60,708 nt of DNA from Planosporangium mesophilum (lineage in GTDB: Bacteria; Actinomycetota; Actinomycetes; Mycobacteriales; Micromonosporaceae): NCBI RefSeq assembly GCF_016863255.1, contig NZ_BOON01000011.1:1-60708 (forward strand). Reading direction: 5' to 3'. Under the pieces are notes generated by a model, which worked only from the letters and a program-made list of their open reading frames with translations, did no database searches and had not been told where the DNA came from. Below, piece by piece: positions 1 to 11,148 of the stretch. Each line of letters begins with the position of its first letter. Position 1 is the first letter of the stretch. The translations under genes were made by a program, and so were the position numbers.

Positions 1-2
1 AG

Positions 3-134
3 CCCGCCCAGCCGGCGGACGTGTCCGCCGCCCAGCCGGAGGCAGCCTCCGACCTCGCCAATACCGGAGAAAGAGGTACAAATCTCCCTGCGGGAAACGC
101 GGCCGGCGCCAATGGCGCACCGCAGTCCCCCTAG
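3..134 (+). CDS. C-terminal tail of an upstream protein, probably excinuclease UvrC (partial)
   Basis: An open frame enters from the left edge and ends at TAG 132-134. The visible 43 residues are rich in Ala, Pro, Gly and Asn (AQPADVSAAQPEAASDLA, then TGERGTNLPAGNAAGANG) and look like a disordered tail rather than a folded domain. Codon third positions are mostly G/C at first and weaken towards the end. In actinobacteria uvrC lies directly before rapZ, so a UvrC C-terminal extension is the likely identity, but that is inferred from position only. No UvrC domain is visible here. Confidence 0.4.
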   Translation, partial: PAQPADVSAAQPEAASDLANTGERGTNLPAGNAAGANGAPQSP

Positions 135-185
135 GATCGGTGCCGGGTGAGCCGTCGCGTGAGGCGCGACGGGCTAGGGGGAAGC

Positions 186-1094
186 GTGACAGAACGTACC
201 GCCGTTACCGCCGAGGCGTCCGAGCCGGAGCGCTCGGAGACCGACCTGGTGATCGTGACCGGGATGTCCGGCGGTGGCCGCAGCACAGTGGCCCGGGCGC
301 TGGAGAACGTCGGCTACTACGTCGTGGACAACCTGCCGCAGGCGCTCATGCTCGACATGGCTGAGCTGGCCTTCGCCGCGGGCGGCACGGCCCGGCGTAC
401 CGCGATGGTCCTGGACGTGCGCAGCCGCGCCTTCTCCACCGACCTGGGCGGCGCCATCAAGGCGCTGCGGGAGCGCGGTTTCCACCCGCAGGTGGTCTTC
501 GTCGACGCCGACACCGACGTGCTGATCCGACGCTTCGAGAGCGTGCGCCGCCCACACCCGATGCAGGGGGAGGGGCGCCTGTCCGACGGCATCGCCGCCG
601 AGCGGGAGCTGCTGAGCGAGGCGCGTGAGCAGGCCGACGTCTTCATCGACACCAGTCACCTCAACGTCAACCAGCTCCGGGCGCGCGTCGAGGAGATGTT
701 CGCCACGGAGGACGCCCGGCGGCTGCGCGTCACGGTGCTGTCGTTCGGCTTCAAGTACGGGCTGCCGCCCGACGCCGACTTCGTGGTGGACGCCCGGTTC
801 CTGCCCAACCCGTACTGGGTCTCCGAGCTGCGTGACCACACCGGCCGCGAGCCGGAGGTCAGCCGGTACGTGCTGGGTCAGCACGGCGCGGTCACGTTCG
901 TGGAGACGCTCGCCCGGCTGCTCAATGCCACCTCTCCCGGCTTCGAGCGGGAGGGGAAGCGCTATGTCACGGTGGCCGTCGGCTGTACCGGCGGCAAGCA
1001 CCGCAGTGTGGCGATCGCCGAGGAACTGGCGCGCCGGCTGCGCGAGGCGCGGATGTCGGCCTCGGCACAGCACCGTGACCTGGGGCGGGAATGA
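186..1094 (+). CDS. rapZ: RNase adapter / nucleotide-binding protein RapZ (YvcJ)
   Basis: P-loop protein of 302 residues in the RapZ/YvcJ family. In Gram-negatives RapZ controls amino-sugar synthesis through small-RNA decay; in Gram-positives YvcJ hydrolyses nucleotides and its role is less clear. The Walker A-like loop GMSGGGRST near residue 27 carries Arg where Lys is usual, which is common in actinobacteria. It is followed by YYVVDNLPQ, and the C-terminal domain has the family motif GCTGGKHRS. I chose GTG 186 because AGGGGGA at 175-181 is well spaced before it; GTG 147 upstream is in frame but less well supported. It overlaps yvcK by 4 nt (ATGA), giving the conserved rapZ-yvcK-whiA operon. 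Confidence 0.93.
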   Translation: MTERTAVTAEASEPERSETDLVIVTGMSGGGRSTVARALENVGYYVVDNLPQALMLDMAELAFAAGGTARRTAMVLDVRSRAFSTDLGGAIKALRERGFHPQVVFVDADTDVLIRRFESVRRPHPMQGEGRLSDGIAAERELLSEAREQADVFIDTSHLNVNQLRARVEEMFATEDARRLRVTVLSFGFKYGLPPDADFVVDARFLPNPYWVSELRDHTGREPEVSRYVLGQHGAVTFVETLARLLNATSPGFEREGKRYVTVAVGCTGGKHRSVAIAEELARRLREARMSASAQHRDLGRE

Positions 1095-2089
1095 GCGGGC
1101 CGCACGACGCCGCCGGGCCGCTGCGGGTCGTCGCGTTCGGTGGTGGCCACGGCCTCTCCGCGTCCCTGCGTGCGCTGCGGCTGCTGCGCGGCCAGTGGAG
1201 TGCGGGCCGGCAGCGCCGTGAGCTGGAGGTCACCGCCGTTGTCACCGTTGGCGACGACGGCGGCTCCAGCGGCCGGCTTCGGGCCGAGCGGGGCGGGCTG
1301 CCCCCCGGCGACCTGCGGCAGGCCCTCGTCGCACTGGCCGACGCCGACGATCCGACGGCCGACCTGACCGCCCGTCTCTTCCAGCACCGTTTCGACGGCA
1401 ACGGGCAGCTGTCCGGCCACCCGGTCGGCAACCTGACGCTGCTGGGCCTCATGGAGCTGATGGGCGATCCGGTCGACGCGCTCGACCACGCCGCCCGGCT
1501 GCTGGGCTGCTGCGGCCGGGTACTGCCGATGTCGCGGCACGCGGTGAGCCTCGAGGCCGACGTCCTGGGCGGCGACCCGGCCCGCCCCGACGACGTGGTC
1601 GCGGTGCGCGGTCAGCACGCGGTCGCGGTCACCCGCGGTGAGGTCCGGAGGGTGCGGCTGCTGCCCGAACGGCCGGTCGCCTGCGCCGAGGCGTTGGCGG
1701 CGGTCGAGGCGGCCGACTGGTTGATCTTCGGTCCGGGCTCGTGGTTCACGAGTGTCATACCCCACCTCCTGGTGCCGGACCTGGCCGCCGCGGTGTCGAA
1801 CAGCCGGGCAAAACGCCTGGTCACGCTCAATCTCGCGGCCGAGAAAGAGACGTCCGGGTTGTCGCTGCCGGACCATTTGGCGGCGCTTGCCCGTTACCTC
1901 CCCGGCCTCCGGTTCGATGTAGTACTTGCCGACGGGAAAGCGGTTGGAGACCCCGAGCCGGTACACCGTGCGGCAGAATCGCTGGGTGCGCGACTCTCCC
2001 TCGCGCCCGTCGCGGTACCCGACGGGTCTCCGCGACATGACCCGGCCGCGCTGGCGGCAGCCCTGGAGGCTGTACTGGGTCCTCCGTGA
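1091..2089 (+). CDS. yvcK: gluconeogenesis factor, YvcK/CofD-like protein
   Basis: CofD-like Rossmann protein of 332 residues. YvcK binds UDP-sugars and is needed for growth on gluconeogenic carbon and for wall homeostasis in Bacillus and Mycobacterium (CuvA). Motifs in order: GGGHGLSASLRAL (about residues 17-29), TVGDDGGSSGRLR (about 52-64), GHPVGNL (about 116), and FGPGSWFTSVIPHLL (about 213-227), the usual YvcK phosphate/nucleotide-site region. Its ATG overlaps the rapZ stop, so translation is probably coupled. A 74-nt gap separates it from whiA. Length is normal for the family. Confidence 0.93.
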   Translation: MSGPHDAAGPLRVVAFGGGHGLSASLRALRLLRGQWSAGRQRRELEVTAVVTVGDDGGSSGRLRAERGGLPPGDLRQALVALADADDPTADLTARLFQHRFDGNGQLSGHPVGNLTLLGLMELMGDPVDALDHAARLLGCCGRVLPMSRHAVSLEADVLGGDPARPDDVVAVRGQHAVAVTRGEVRRVRLLPERPVACAEALAAVEAADWLIFGPGSWFTSVIPHLLVPDLAAAVSNSRAKRLVTLNLAAEKETSGLSLPDHLAALARYLPGLRFDVVLADGKAVGDPEPVHRAAESLGARLSLAPVAVPDGSPRHDPAALAAALEAVLGPP

Positions 2090-2163
2090 TCGAGTCGGCC
2101 GGCCAGGACCGGCGATGGATACTGACGCACAGACGACGGATCGGCCCATGAGGTGACGACACA

Positions 2164-3144
2164 ATGGCGATGACCGGCGCGGTCAAAGACGAGCTCAGCC
2201 GGGTTAGCGTGGCCAAGCCCTGCTGCCGCCGGGCGGAGATGGCGGCCCTCCTGCGGTTCGCGGGCGGGCTGCACATTGTCTCCGGGCGCGTGGTGGTGGA
2301 GGCCGAGCTGGACACCAACTCGGTGGCGCGGCGGCTGCGTACCGAGATCGCCGAGGTGTACGGGTACGCCAGTGAGGTGCACCTGCTCGCCTCCGGGGGG
2401 CTGCGCAGGGCCACCCACTTCATCTTGCGGGTGGTCAAGGACGGCGAGGCGCTCGCCCGCCAGACGGGCCTGCTCGACGTGCGCGGCCGTCCGGTCCGCG
2501 GACTCCCGTCGCACGTCGTCTCGGCCAACATGTGCTGCGCGGTGGCCGCGTGGCGGGGCGCGTTCCTGGCCCACGGCTCGCTGACCGAGCCCGGCCGCTC
2601 CTGCGCCCTGGAGGTCACCTGCCCCGGCCCGGAGTCGGCGCTCGCCCTGGTGGGTGCGGCCCGGCGGGTCGGCATCACCGCCAAGGCGCGGGAGGTGCGT
2701 GGCGTCGATCGCGTCGTGGTCAAGGACGGCGACGCCATCGGTGCGCTGCTCACCCGGATCGGCGCGCACAGCAGCGTGCTGGCCTGGGAAGAGCGGCGGG
2801 TACGGCGCGAGGTGCGCGCCACCGCCAACCGGCTGGCCAACTTCGACGACGCCAACCTGCGCCGCTCCGCGCGGGCCGCGGTCGCCGCGGCCGCCCGGGT
2901 CGCCAGGGCGTTGGAGATCCTCGGGGAGACGGCGCCCCAGCACCTGTCCAGCGCCGGCCACCTGCGGCTGGAGCACCGGCAGGCCTCGCTGGAGGAGTTG
3001 GGTGCGCTCGCCGACCCGCCGATGACCAAGGACGCGATCGCCGGCCGGATCCGCCGGCTGCTGGCGCTGGCCGACAAGCGCGCCCGCGACCTCGGCATCC
3101 CAGACACAGAGTCGGCGGTCACCCCCGAGATGATGGTGAGCTGA
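2164..3144 (+). CDS. whiA: sporulation/division regulator WhiA
   Basis: DNA-binding protein of 326 residues. WhiA has an N-terminal domain related to LAGLIDADG homing endonucleases (about residues 20-200) and a C-terminal helix-turn-helix domain (about 225-310). In Streptomyces WhiA and WhiB together activate ftsZ and other sporulation-division genes. The start VKDELSRV, the block [10 protein letters not shown] and the C-terminal block [16 protein letters not shown] followed by [11 protein letters not shown] are typical. ATG 2164 has GAGG about 10 nt upstream; a second ATG lies two codons in. It is the last gene of the rapZ-yvcK-whiA unit and is followed by a strong hairpin. Confidence 0.95.
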   Translation: MAMTGAVKDELSRVSVAKPCCRRAEMAALLRFAGGLHIVSGRVVVEAELDTNSVARRLRTEIAEVYGYASEVHLLASGGLRRATHFILRVVKDGEALARQTGLLDVRGRPVRGLPSHVVSANMCCAVAAWRGAFLAHGSLTEPGRSCALEVTCPGPESALALVGAARRVGITAKAREVRGVDRVVVKDGDAIGALLTRIGAHSSVLAWEERRVRREVRATANRLANFDDANLRRSARAAVAAAARVARALEILGETAPQHLSSAGHLRLEHRQASLEELGALADPPMTKDAIAGRIRRLLALADKRARDLGIPDTESAVTPEMMVS

Positions 3145-3163
3145 CCGCTCCGATCCGACCGTG

Positions 3164-3210
3164 ACAAGGGCGCCCCGCTCACCGACTGCCGGTGAGCGGG
3201 GCGCCCTTGT
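3164..3210 (+). terminator. intrinsic terminator after whiA, 20-bp perfect stem
   Basis: The arms at 3164-3183 and 3191-3210 are perfectly complementary over 20 bp around the 7-nt loop GACTGCC. There is no long T-run, as is usual for terminators in high-GC actinomycetes. It closes the rapZ-yvcK-whiA unit before the gap promoter region. The stem core is shared with the hairpin after acn. Confidence 0.85.
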
Positions 3211-3260
3211 CTCGACCGCAGGCCTGCCGGTCGATGGCTGCCGGCCCACCGGTGTCATGA

Positions 3261-5652
<2,392 letters not shown>

Positions 5653-5656
<4 letters not shown>

Positions 5657-6435
5657 CGCAGCCAACCGGCCGCCGGCCCCTGATGGCCGGCAACTGGAAG
5701 ATGAACCTCAACCACCTCGAGGCGATCGCGCTGACGCAGAAGCTGGCGTTCAGCCTCACCGAGAAGCAGCTGTCCGACGTCGAGGTGGTCGTGCTGCCGC
5801 CCTTCGTCGACCTCCGCAGCGTGCAGACCCTCATCGACGGGGACAAGCTGCTTCTCGGGTACGGCGCGCAGGACCTCTCGCCGCACGTCTCCGGCGCGTA
5901 CACCGGCGACGTCTCCGGCGGCATGCTGGCGAAGCTGGGCTGCCAGTACGTCGTGGTCGGGCACTCGGAGCGGCGGGCGTACCACCACGAGGACGATGCC
6001 CTGGTCGCCGCGAAGGTGAAGGCGGCGCTGACCAACGACATCACCCCGATCCTGTGCGTGGGGGAGGGCCTGGAGGTCCGCGAGGCGGGCAACCACGTGG
6101 CCCACACCGTGGGCCAGCTGGACGCAGCGCTGAAGGGCCTCAAGTCCGACCAGGTCGAGAAGGTCGTGGTGGCCTACGAGCCGATCTGGGCGATCGGGAC
6201 CGGCAAGACCGCGACCCCCGAGGACGCTCAGGAGGTGATCGGCGCCCTGCGCGGCCGCCTCGCCGAGCGCCACGGCAACACCGCCGACCGGGTACGGATC
6301 CTGTACGGCGGGTCGGTCAAGGCCAACAACATCGCGGCGATCATGGCACAGCCCGATGTGGACGGTGCGCTGGTCGGCGGGGCGAGCATCAACGCCGAGG
6401 AGTTCGTACGCATCTGCCGGTACCAGGAGCACTGA
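5653..6435 (+). CDS. tpiA: triose-phosphate isomerase
   Basis: TIM-barrel enzyme of 260 residues that interconverts dihydroxyacetone phosphate and glyceraldehyde-3-phosphate. Visible are the N-terminal AGNWKMNLN with catalytic Lys, GHSERR with catalytic His, and the loop-6 region [17 protein letters not shown] with catalytic Glu. YGGSVKANN, the phosphate-binding motif, follows. ATG 5653 overlaps the pgk stop (ATGA). It is the last gene of the gap-pgk-tpiA operon and is followed by a strong terminator. Confidence 0.97.
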
Positions 6436-6450
6436 GCCGGTGCCGACGGA

Positions 6451-6489
6451 ACGTGGCGCGGTCCGCACGGACCGCGCCACGTCCTTTTT
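6451..6489 (+). terminator. Rho-independent terminator after tpiA
   Basis: ACGTGGCGCGGTCC (6451-6464) pairs with GGACCGCGCCACGT (6469-6482) around GCAC, followed by CCTTTTTC. The stem-plus-T-run form is the most classical in the window. It ends the gap-pgk-tpiA transcript. Confidence 0.9.
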
Positions 6490-6661
6490 CATGCCCCCGG
6501 CGCCACCAACAACCTCAACGGGGCCGTGACGGTACCGGTGATCTACATCAAGGCGCTCGGGCCGTCCGGTACGAACCTCCGCGGCGGTTTCATCCACCCC
6601 TGGTTCGGGCCAGCCCGGCCCGTGCGCGCTGGGGCCCGCAGACCCGTCACGGTGAGGCGTG

Positions 6662-6692
6662 GTGCACGGCGGCGGTCCGGTACGGCTATCCT
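6662..6692 (+). promoter_or_regulatory. possible secG promoter
   Basis: GTGCAC (6662-6667) and TATCCT (6687-6692) could be -35 and -10 elements, with a 19-nt spacer. The -10 fits the actinobacterial TANNNT pattern and lies about 20 nt before the AGAGG ribosome site of secG. This is pattern matching only. Confidence 0.3.
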
Positions 6693-6728
6693 GTTTCACG
6701 CCGCACTACTGAGAGGAACCGCACCGCC

Positions 6729-6986
6729 ATGATGGCGTTCGCTTATACCCTGATCGTGCTGCTCGTGCTGACCAGCATCCTGTTGACCATGCTGATCCTG
6801 CTGCACCGCGGCAAGGGCGGCGGTCTGTCCAGCATGTTCGGCGGCGGTGTCTCCTCGACCCTCGCCGGCTCCTCGGTGGCGGAGAAGAACCTCGACCGTT
6901 ACACGGTTCTCGTTGGGATCATCTGGTTCGCCTGCATTGTCGGCCTGGGCCTGTGGATGAAGCTCGCCCAGAACGGGGCTTCCTGA
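6729..6986 (+). CDS. secG: preprotein translocase subunit SecG
   Basis: Small membrane protein of 85 residues, the SecG subunit of SecYEG. It has two hydrophobic helices (about residues 4-24 and 58-77) linked by the conserved loop HRGKGGGLSSMFGGG. ATG 6729 is used; ATG 6732 directly follows and would serve equally. AGAGG lies at 6712-6716, a rather long spacing. Its place after tpiA is conserved in actinobacteria, but here a terminator separates it from tpiA, so it probably has its own promoter. Confidence 0.93.
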   Translation: MMAFAYTLIVLLVLTSILLTMLILLHRGKGGGLSSMFGGGVSSTLAGSSVAEKNLDRYTVLVGIIWFACIVGLGLWMKLAQNGAS

Positions 6987-7010
6987 ACAACCAAGTCGTT
7001 CTAAACTCAT

Positions 7011-7039
7011 GCGCGCGGCCCGCAAGCTGGGCCGCGCGC
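7011..7039 (+). terminator. terminator hairpin after secG
   Basis: GCGCGCGGCCC (7011-7021) pairs perfectly with GGGCCGCGCGC (7029-7039) around the loop GCAAGCT, followed by GTGTTTG. It lies 24 nt after the secG stop. Confidence 0.75.
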
Positions 7040-7097
7040 GTGTTTGCGCAGCTACTCCTGCACTCGCGCCGCCCCCGGACGACAGGAGAAAACAGCA

Positions 7098-7439
7098 GTG
7101 GCAAGTGGTTACGCCATCCGCGGCAGCCGCATCGGCTCCGGACCGATGCGCTGGACGGAGCGGGGTGATGAGGCCCCTCGCCGCTCCGTGACGTACTGGT
7201 GCGCCCACGGGCACGCGACGACGCCCTCGTTCGCCGCCGACGTCACACCGCCCCCGCATTGGGACTGCCCGCGCTGCGGGCTCCCCGCCGGACAGGACGA
7301 GCACAACCCGCCGGCATCCCCCCGCGCCGAGCCGTACAAGACCCATCTGGCGTACGTCAAGGAGCGTCGCAGCGACGCCGACGGCGCCGCGATCCTCGCC
7401 GAGGCCCTGGCCCGTCTCCAGCAGCGCCGCGGCCGGTAG
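7098..7439 (+). CDS. rbpA: RNA polymerase-binding protein RbpA
   Basis: Actinobacterial transcription factor of 113 residues that binds the beta subunit and the principal sigma factor and stabilises the open complex. It begins MASGYAIRGSRIGSGPM, like other Micromonosporaceae RbpA. The zinc-binding core follows (CAHGH near residue 40, then WDCPRCGLPAGQ), and the C-terminal sigma-interaction segment YKTHLAYVKERRSD precedes the final helix. GTG 7098 is chosen because AGGAGAA at 7084-7090 is ideally spaced. It converges on pgl, with an 18-bp tandem repeat between them. Confidence 0.93.
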   Translation: MASGYAIRGSRIGSGPMRWTERGDEAPRRSVTYWCAHGHATTPSFAADVTPPPHWDCPRCGLPAGQDEHNPPASPRAEPYKTHLAYVKERRSDADGAAILAEALARLQQRRGR

Positions 7440-7462
7440 CCGGCCCCCCGGCGCTGACGGGT

Positions 7463-7530
7463 ACGCCGGCCAGCGCCGGAACGCCGGTCAGCGCCGGAAC
7501 GCCGGTCAGCGCCGGAACGCCGGTCAGCGC
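7463..7530. repeat. 18-bp tandem repeat, about 3.8 copies, carrying the pgl stop codon
   Basis: The unit ACGCCGGTCAGCGCCGGA occurs at 7463-7480 (one change, T to C), 7481-7498 and 7499-7516, with 14 nt of a fourth copy at 7517-7530. The array lies between convergent rbpA and pgl and overlaps the pgl 3' end. Because 18 is a multiple of three, the pgl stop (TCA on this strand at 7524-7526) recurs in frame at 7506-7508 and 7488-7490. The first unit has CCA there instead. Confidence 0.95.
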
Positions 7531-8294
7531 AGGGACCGGAAGCGTGGGCCGATCTCGGCGGCCGCGGCCCGGTCCAGCAGCCAGACGGTACGGTCGACGC
7601 CGCGTACCCCCGCCGCGGGCACCTGCACCGGGCCGGCGCCCGACAGTGCCAGCCGGACCGCGCTGGCCTTGTCCGGGCCGGACGCGATCAGCCACACCTC
7701 CTCGGCGGTGTTGATCGCAGGCAACGTCAGCGTCAGCCGTACCGGCGGCGGCTTCGGCGCCCCGCGCACTGCCGCCACCGGCCGCGTCTCGTAGGCCACC
7801 GGGTGCTCCGGGAACACCGACGCGACGTGGCCGTCCTCGCCGACGCCGAGCAGCAGCACGTCGAAGTGCGGCAGCGGGGCCGTACCGGGCTTGGCGGCCC
7901 GCGCCAGCTCCTCGGCGTACCGGGCGGCCGCGGCCTCGGGGTCGGGGCCGTCGGGCCCGTCCGAGGGTGGCATCGGGTGTACCCGCGCCGGGTCCAGCGG
8001 TACCGCGTCGAGCAGGGCCTCCCGGGCCTGGCGCTCGTTGCGCTGCGGATCGTCGTGCGGCACGAAGCGTTCGTCGCCCCACCACACGTCCACCCGCGGC
8101 CAGTCGACGGCGTCACGGGCCGGGCTGTCGCGCAGCGCCCGGTACACGGCAAACGCGATCCGGCCGCCGGTCAGGACCACGCTCGCCTCGCCGCGCTCGG
8201 CCTGCGCGTCGATCAGCCGGACGGCCAGGCGGGCCGCCACCGCCTGGGCCAGCAGGTTCGCGTCCGCGTGCACGATCACGCTGACTTCGCTCAA
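7524..8294 (-). CDS. pgl: 6-phosphogluconolactonase
   Basis: Enzyme of 256 residues (SugarP isomerase/DevB fold) that hydrolyses 6-phosphogluconolactone in the oxidative pentose-phosphate pathway. Motifs: VVLTGGRIAF, WWGDERFVPHDDPQRN with conserved Asp/Glu/Arg, and LLGVGEDGHVASVFP with the catalytic His. I chose a TTG start at 8294 because GAGGAG lies 5 nt upstream and the homologous domain begins there; a GTG at 8324 is possible but has no ribosome site. It is last in the tkt-tal-pgi-zwf-opcA-pgl unit. The stop lies inside a tandem repeat that supplies two further in-frame stops. Confidence 0.92.
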   Translation of the reverse strand: MSEVSVIVHADANLLAQAVAARLAVRLIDAQAERGEASVVLTGGRIAFAVYRALRDSPARDAVDWPRVDVWWGDERFVPHDDPQRNERQAREALLDAVPLDPARVHPMPPSDGPDGPDPEAAAARYAEELARAAKPGTAPLPHFDVLLLGVGEDGHVASVFPEHPVAYETRPVAAVRGAPKPPPVRLTLTLPAINTAEEVWLIASGPDKASAVRLALSGAGPVQVPAAGVRGVDRTVWLLDRAAAAEIGPRFRSLR

Positions 8295-8318
8295 CGGAGC
8301 TCCTCGTCTGACAACCAT

Positions 8319-8348
8319 GGACACGCGGGCCGTTCGACCCGCGTGTCC
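8319..8348 (-). other. hairpin between opcA and pgl
   Basis: GGACACGCGGG (8319-8329) pairs perfectly with CCCGCGTGTCC (8338-8348) around an 8-nt loop, 24 nt upstream of the pgl TTG. It could attenuate pgl or stabilise the opcA end. Its function is not known. Confidence 0.5.
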
Positions 8349-8360
8349 ACGATCACATGA

Positions 8361-9524
8361 TTACTTCGCGGGCTCGCCGCCGGGTGCCCTGGTGTCGCCG
8401 GCCGCCTCGATGTCGCCGTCGGCCACGCCGGGGCCGGCGGGCCTGGCGACGTCGGCGGTATCGGGGACCTTCGCGACGTCGGCGGCGCCGCTCACGCTGA
8501 CCATGGCGGTTTCGCCGCTGGGACCGGTGTCGCGGCCCGCGTCGTCGGCGGTGTCGGGCCGCTCGGCCAGGGCCGGGTCGTGCCAGACGTGTACCCGGAT
8601 GGGGGCGCGGTCCTGGAAGCCGTCCCGGCCGGTGGCCTTCGCCAGTGCGGCCGCGTACGTCTGGTCGGCGTCGAGCCGGCGCAGCTCCTCGGCGAGGTCC
8701 TCGCCCAGCGAACGATCGGTCAAGGGCAGCGTACGGTCGGGCAGGCCGGTGCGCTGGACGACCACCCTGCCGTCGTCACGCCGGATCGTGACCGTGCCGC
8801 CGTCGGTCATCTGCATCGCCACGCCATGCATGCGGTTACCGGAGACCGGGCGCATCTCGGGGGTCACGCCCAGCCGGGCGGTCAGCCAGCCGCCCATCAG
8901 CAGCGCGCTCGGGTCCTTCGGCGGTGCCTCGATGGTGATCTTGGTCGGCAGGCTGTGCGAGGCGTCGAAGACGCTGGCGACGAGCGTGCGCCACGGCGTG
9001 ATGCGCGTCCACGCCAGGTCGGTGTCGCCGGGGGCGTAGTCGTCCGCCCGCACCCGCAGCGCTTCGAGCGGATCGTCGCACTGCATGGTGTCGGTGATCC
9101 GCCGCTCCGCCACGACGCCCAGCGGGTCGTACGCGATGCGGTCCGGCGGTCCGCACCGCCACCACGTGACCACCGGCACGTCGGGGGCGAGCAGCGGCAT
9201 GACCACCGACTCGGCGTGCAGCGCCAGCCGGCCGCGCATGCGCGTCACGACGGCCTCGCACGGCCCCAGCCGTCCGCCGACGACGACCTCGGCGTCCAGC
9301 CGGGACCGGGGGTGGGTGACCTCGTCGCGTACGACGATGAGCAGCCGGCACGGGTGTGCGGCGGCCGCGACGGTCGCCGCCGCCTCCGCGGCGCGGACCT
9401 CGGCCTCCTCGGTGACGACGATGAGGGTCAGGGCCAGTCCGCTCGTCACGCCGCCGGCGGTGCGCCGTTCGGCGGCGAGCGCCTTGACCACCGCGCTTCC
9501 GGTGGTGTCCCAGAGCCCGATCAT
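8361..9524 (-). CDS. opcA: glucose-6-phosphate dehydrogenase assembly protein OpcA
   Basis: Protein of 387 residues in the OpcA family, which activates or assembles Zwf in cyanobacteria and actinobacteria. The N-terminal half has ALTLIVVTEEAEV and HPCRLLIVV; the middle has LLAPDVPVVTWWRCG and the C-terminal domain has HGVAMQMTDGG. The last 60 residues are Ala/Asp/Gly/Pro-rich and probably disordered, making it longer than many homologues. It sits between zwf and pgl, the usual place, with 30 nt to zwf and 66 nt to pgl. AAGGAG lies upstream of ATG 9524. Confidence 0.92.
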   Translation of the reverse strand: MIGLWDTTGSAVVKALAAERRTAGGVTSGLALTLIVVTEEAEVRAAEAAATVAAAAHPCRLLIVVRDEVTHPRSRLDAEVVVGGRLGPCEAVVTRMRGRLALHAESVVMPLLAPDVPVVTWWRCGPPDRIAYDPLGVVAERRITDTMQCDDPLEALRVRADDYAPGDTDLAWTRITPWRTLVASVFDASHSLPTKITIEAPPKDPSALLMGGWLTARLGVTPEMRPVSGNRMHGVAMQMTDGGTVTIRRDDGRVVVQRTGLPDRTLPLTDRSLGEDLAEELRRLDADQTYAAALAKATGRDGFQDRAPIRVHVWHDPALAERPDTADDAGRDTGPSGETAMVSVSGAADVAKVPDTADVARPAGPGVADGDIEAAGDTRAPGGEPAK

Positions 9525-9554
9525 GAGTTATTCCGCTCCTTCATGCCCACCGCG

Positions 9555-11072
9555 CTATGCCCGCCGCCAGGCCCGACCGGTGCGGGCCAGCATCGCGTCA
9601 GCGGCGCGAGGCCCCCACTCGCCGGCCCGGTACGGTTCGGGCCTGGTGCCCGCCCATGCTTCTTCGAGGGGGTCGACGACCCGCCAACCCGCCTCGACCT
9701 CCTCGGCGTCCGGGAACAGCGTCTTGTCCCCGAGGAGCACGTCGAGGATGAGGCGCTCGTACGCCTCGGGGCTGGTCTCGGTGAACGCCTCGCCGTACTG
9801 GACGTCCATGGTGATGTCGCGTACCTCCATGGTGGTGCCCGGCACCTTGGAGCCGAACTTCAGCGTCACGCCCTCGTCGGGCTGCACCCGGATCACCAGC
9901 TGGTTGGCGCCCAGCATCTCCACGTCGGACGGGGCGAACGGCAGGTGCGGGGCCCTCTTGAACAGTACGGCGATCTCGGTCACCCGGCGTGGCAGCCGCT
10001 TGCCGGCCCGGATGTAGAACGGCACCCGGGCCCACCGGCGGTTCTGCACGCCGAGCGTGAGGGCGACGTACGTCTCGGTCGTCGAGTCCGGTGGCACGCC
10101 CGGCTCGTCGAGGTAGCCGGGTACCCGCTCACCGGCGACCCAGCCGGCCTGGTACTGCCCGCGTACCGTGTCGCGGGAGATGTCGCCGGGCAGCTTGATC
10201 GCTCGCATCACCTTGAGCTTCTCGGTGCGGATCTCCGTGGCAGAGAAGCCGGTCGGCTCCTCCATCGTGACCAGTGCCAGCAGCTGCATGAGGTGGTTCT
10301 GTACGACGTCGCGCGTGGTGCCGACCTTGTCGTAGAACGCCGCCCGGGTGCCGATGCCCACGTCCTCGGCCATCGTGATCTGTACGTGGTCGACGTAGAG
10401 CGAGTTCCACACCGGCTCGAACAGTGTGTTCGCGAAGCGCAGGGCAAGGATGTTCTGGACCGTCTCCTTGCCGAGGTAGTGGTCGATCCGGAAGACGTCC
10501 TCGGGCGTGAACGCGTGGTCGACGAGATCGTTGAGCTGCTTCGCCGAGGGCAGGTCGTTGCCGAACGGCTTCTCCACCACGACCCGGCGCCAGCCGCCCG
10601 ACTTCTGGTTGTCGCTCATGCCGGTGCGTTCGAGCTGCTTGAGCACGACCGGGAACGCCGACGGGGGGATGGACAGGTAGAACGCGGCATTGCCCTCGAT
10701 GCCGTGGGTGGCGCGCAGCTCGTCGAGCGTCTCGGCCAGCCGGTCGAACGCCTCGTCGTCGTCGAACGAGCCCGGCACGAACTTGATGTTCTCGCCGAGC
10801 CGGTCCCAGACCTCGTCGCGCCACGGGGTACGGGCGTGGGCCTGGGCCGCCTTGCGGGCCAGGCTCGCGAAGTCCTCGTCGCCCCAGTCGCGGCGGGCGA
10901 ATCCGAGCACCACGAACCCGGGTGGCAGCAGTCCGCGGTTGGCCAGGTCGTACAGCGCCGGGATCAGCTTCTTGCGGGACAGGTCCCCGGTGACCCCGAA
11001 GATCACCAGGGCACACGGCTCCGGGATCCTCGGCAGTCGCCGGTCCTGAGGATCACGCAGCGGATTGTTCAT
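9555..11072 (-). CDS. zwf: glucose-6-phosphate 1-dehydrogenase
   Basis: Enzyme of 505 residues that oxidises glucose-6-phosphate to the lactone with NADP, opening the oxidative pentose-phosphate pathway. The dinucleotide fold reads FGVTGDLSRKKLIPALYDL (about residues 25-43), the substrate site FRIDHYLGKETVQNI (about 194-208), and EKPFGNDL precedes it. Length is typical. GAGGTGG precedes ATG 11072. The partner OpcA follows 30 nt downstream. Confidence 0.97.
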   Translation of the reverse strand: MNNPLRDPQDRRLPRIPEPCALVIFGVTGDLSRKKLIPALYDLANRGLLPPGFVVLGFARRDWGDEDFASLARKAAQAHARTPWRDEVWDRLGENIKFVPGSFDDDEAFDRLAETLDELRATHGIEGNAAFYLSIPPSAFPVVLKQLERTGMSDNQKSGGWRRVVVEKPFGNDLPSAKQLNDLVDHAFTPEDVFRIDHYLGKETVQNILALRFANTLFEPVWNSLYVDHVQITMAEDVGIGTRAAFYDKVGTTRDVVQNHLMQLLALVTMEEPTGFSATEIRTEKLKVMRAIKLPGDISRDTVRGQYQAGWVAGERVPGYLDEPGVPPDSTTETYVALTLGVQNRRWARVPFYIRAGKRLPRRVTEIAVLFKRAPHLPFAPSDVEMLGANQLVIRVQPDEGVTLKFGSKVPGTTMEVRDITMDVQYGEAFTETSPEAYERLILDVLLGDKTLFPDAEEVEAGWRVVDPLEEAWAGTRPEPYRAGEWGPRAADAMLARTGRAWRRA

Positions 11073-11148
11073 GGTGCCACCTCACGGCTCGTCGCGCGCC
11101 TGAGCCCGCCGACTCGTCGGACATCGTCGCTCATCTCTCGTCGGCTCC

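Noticed and set aside
186-1094. Broken Walker A in RapZ (Arg instead of Lys)
   Set aside because: GGGRST-type loops are common in actinobacterial RapZ, so this is a lineage feature rather than a defect.
6526-6732. 68-codon open frame between tpiA and secG
   Set aside because: No ribosome site, Arg-rich composition and overlap with the proposed secG promoter argue against a gene.
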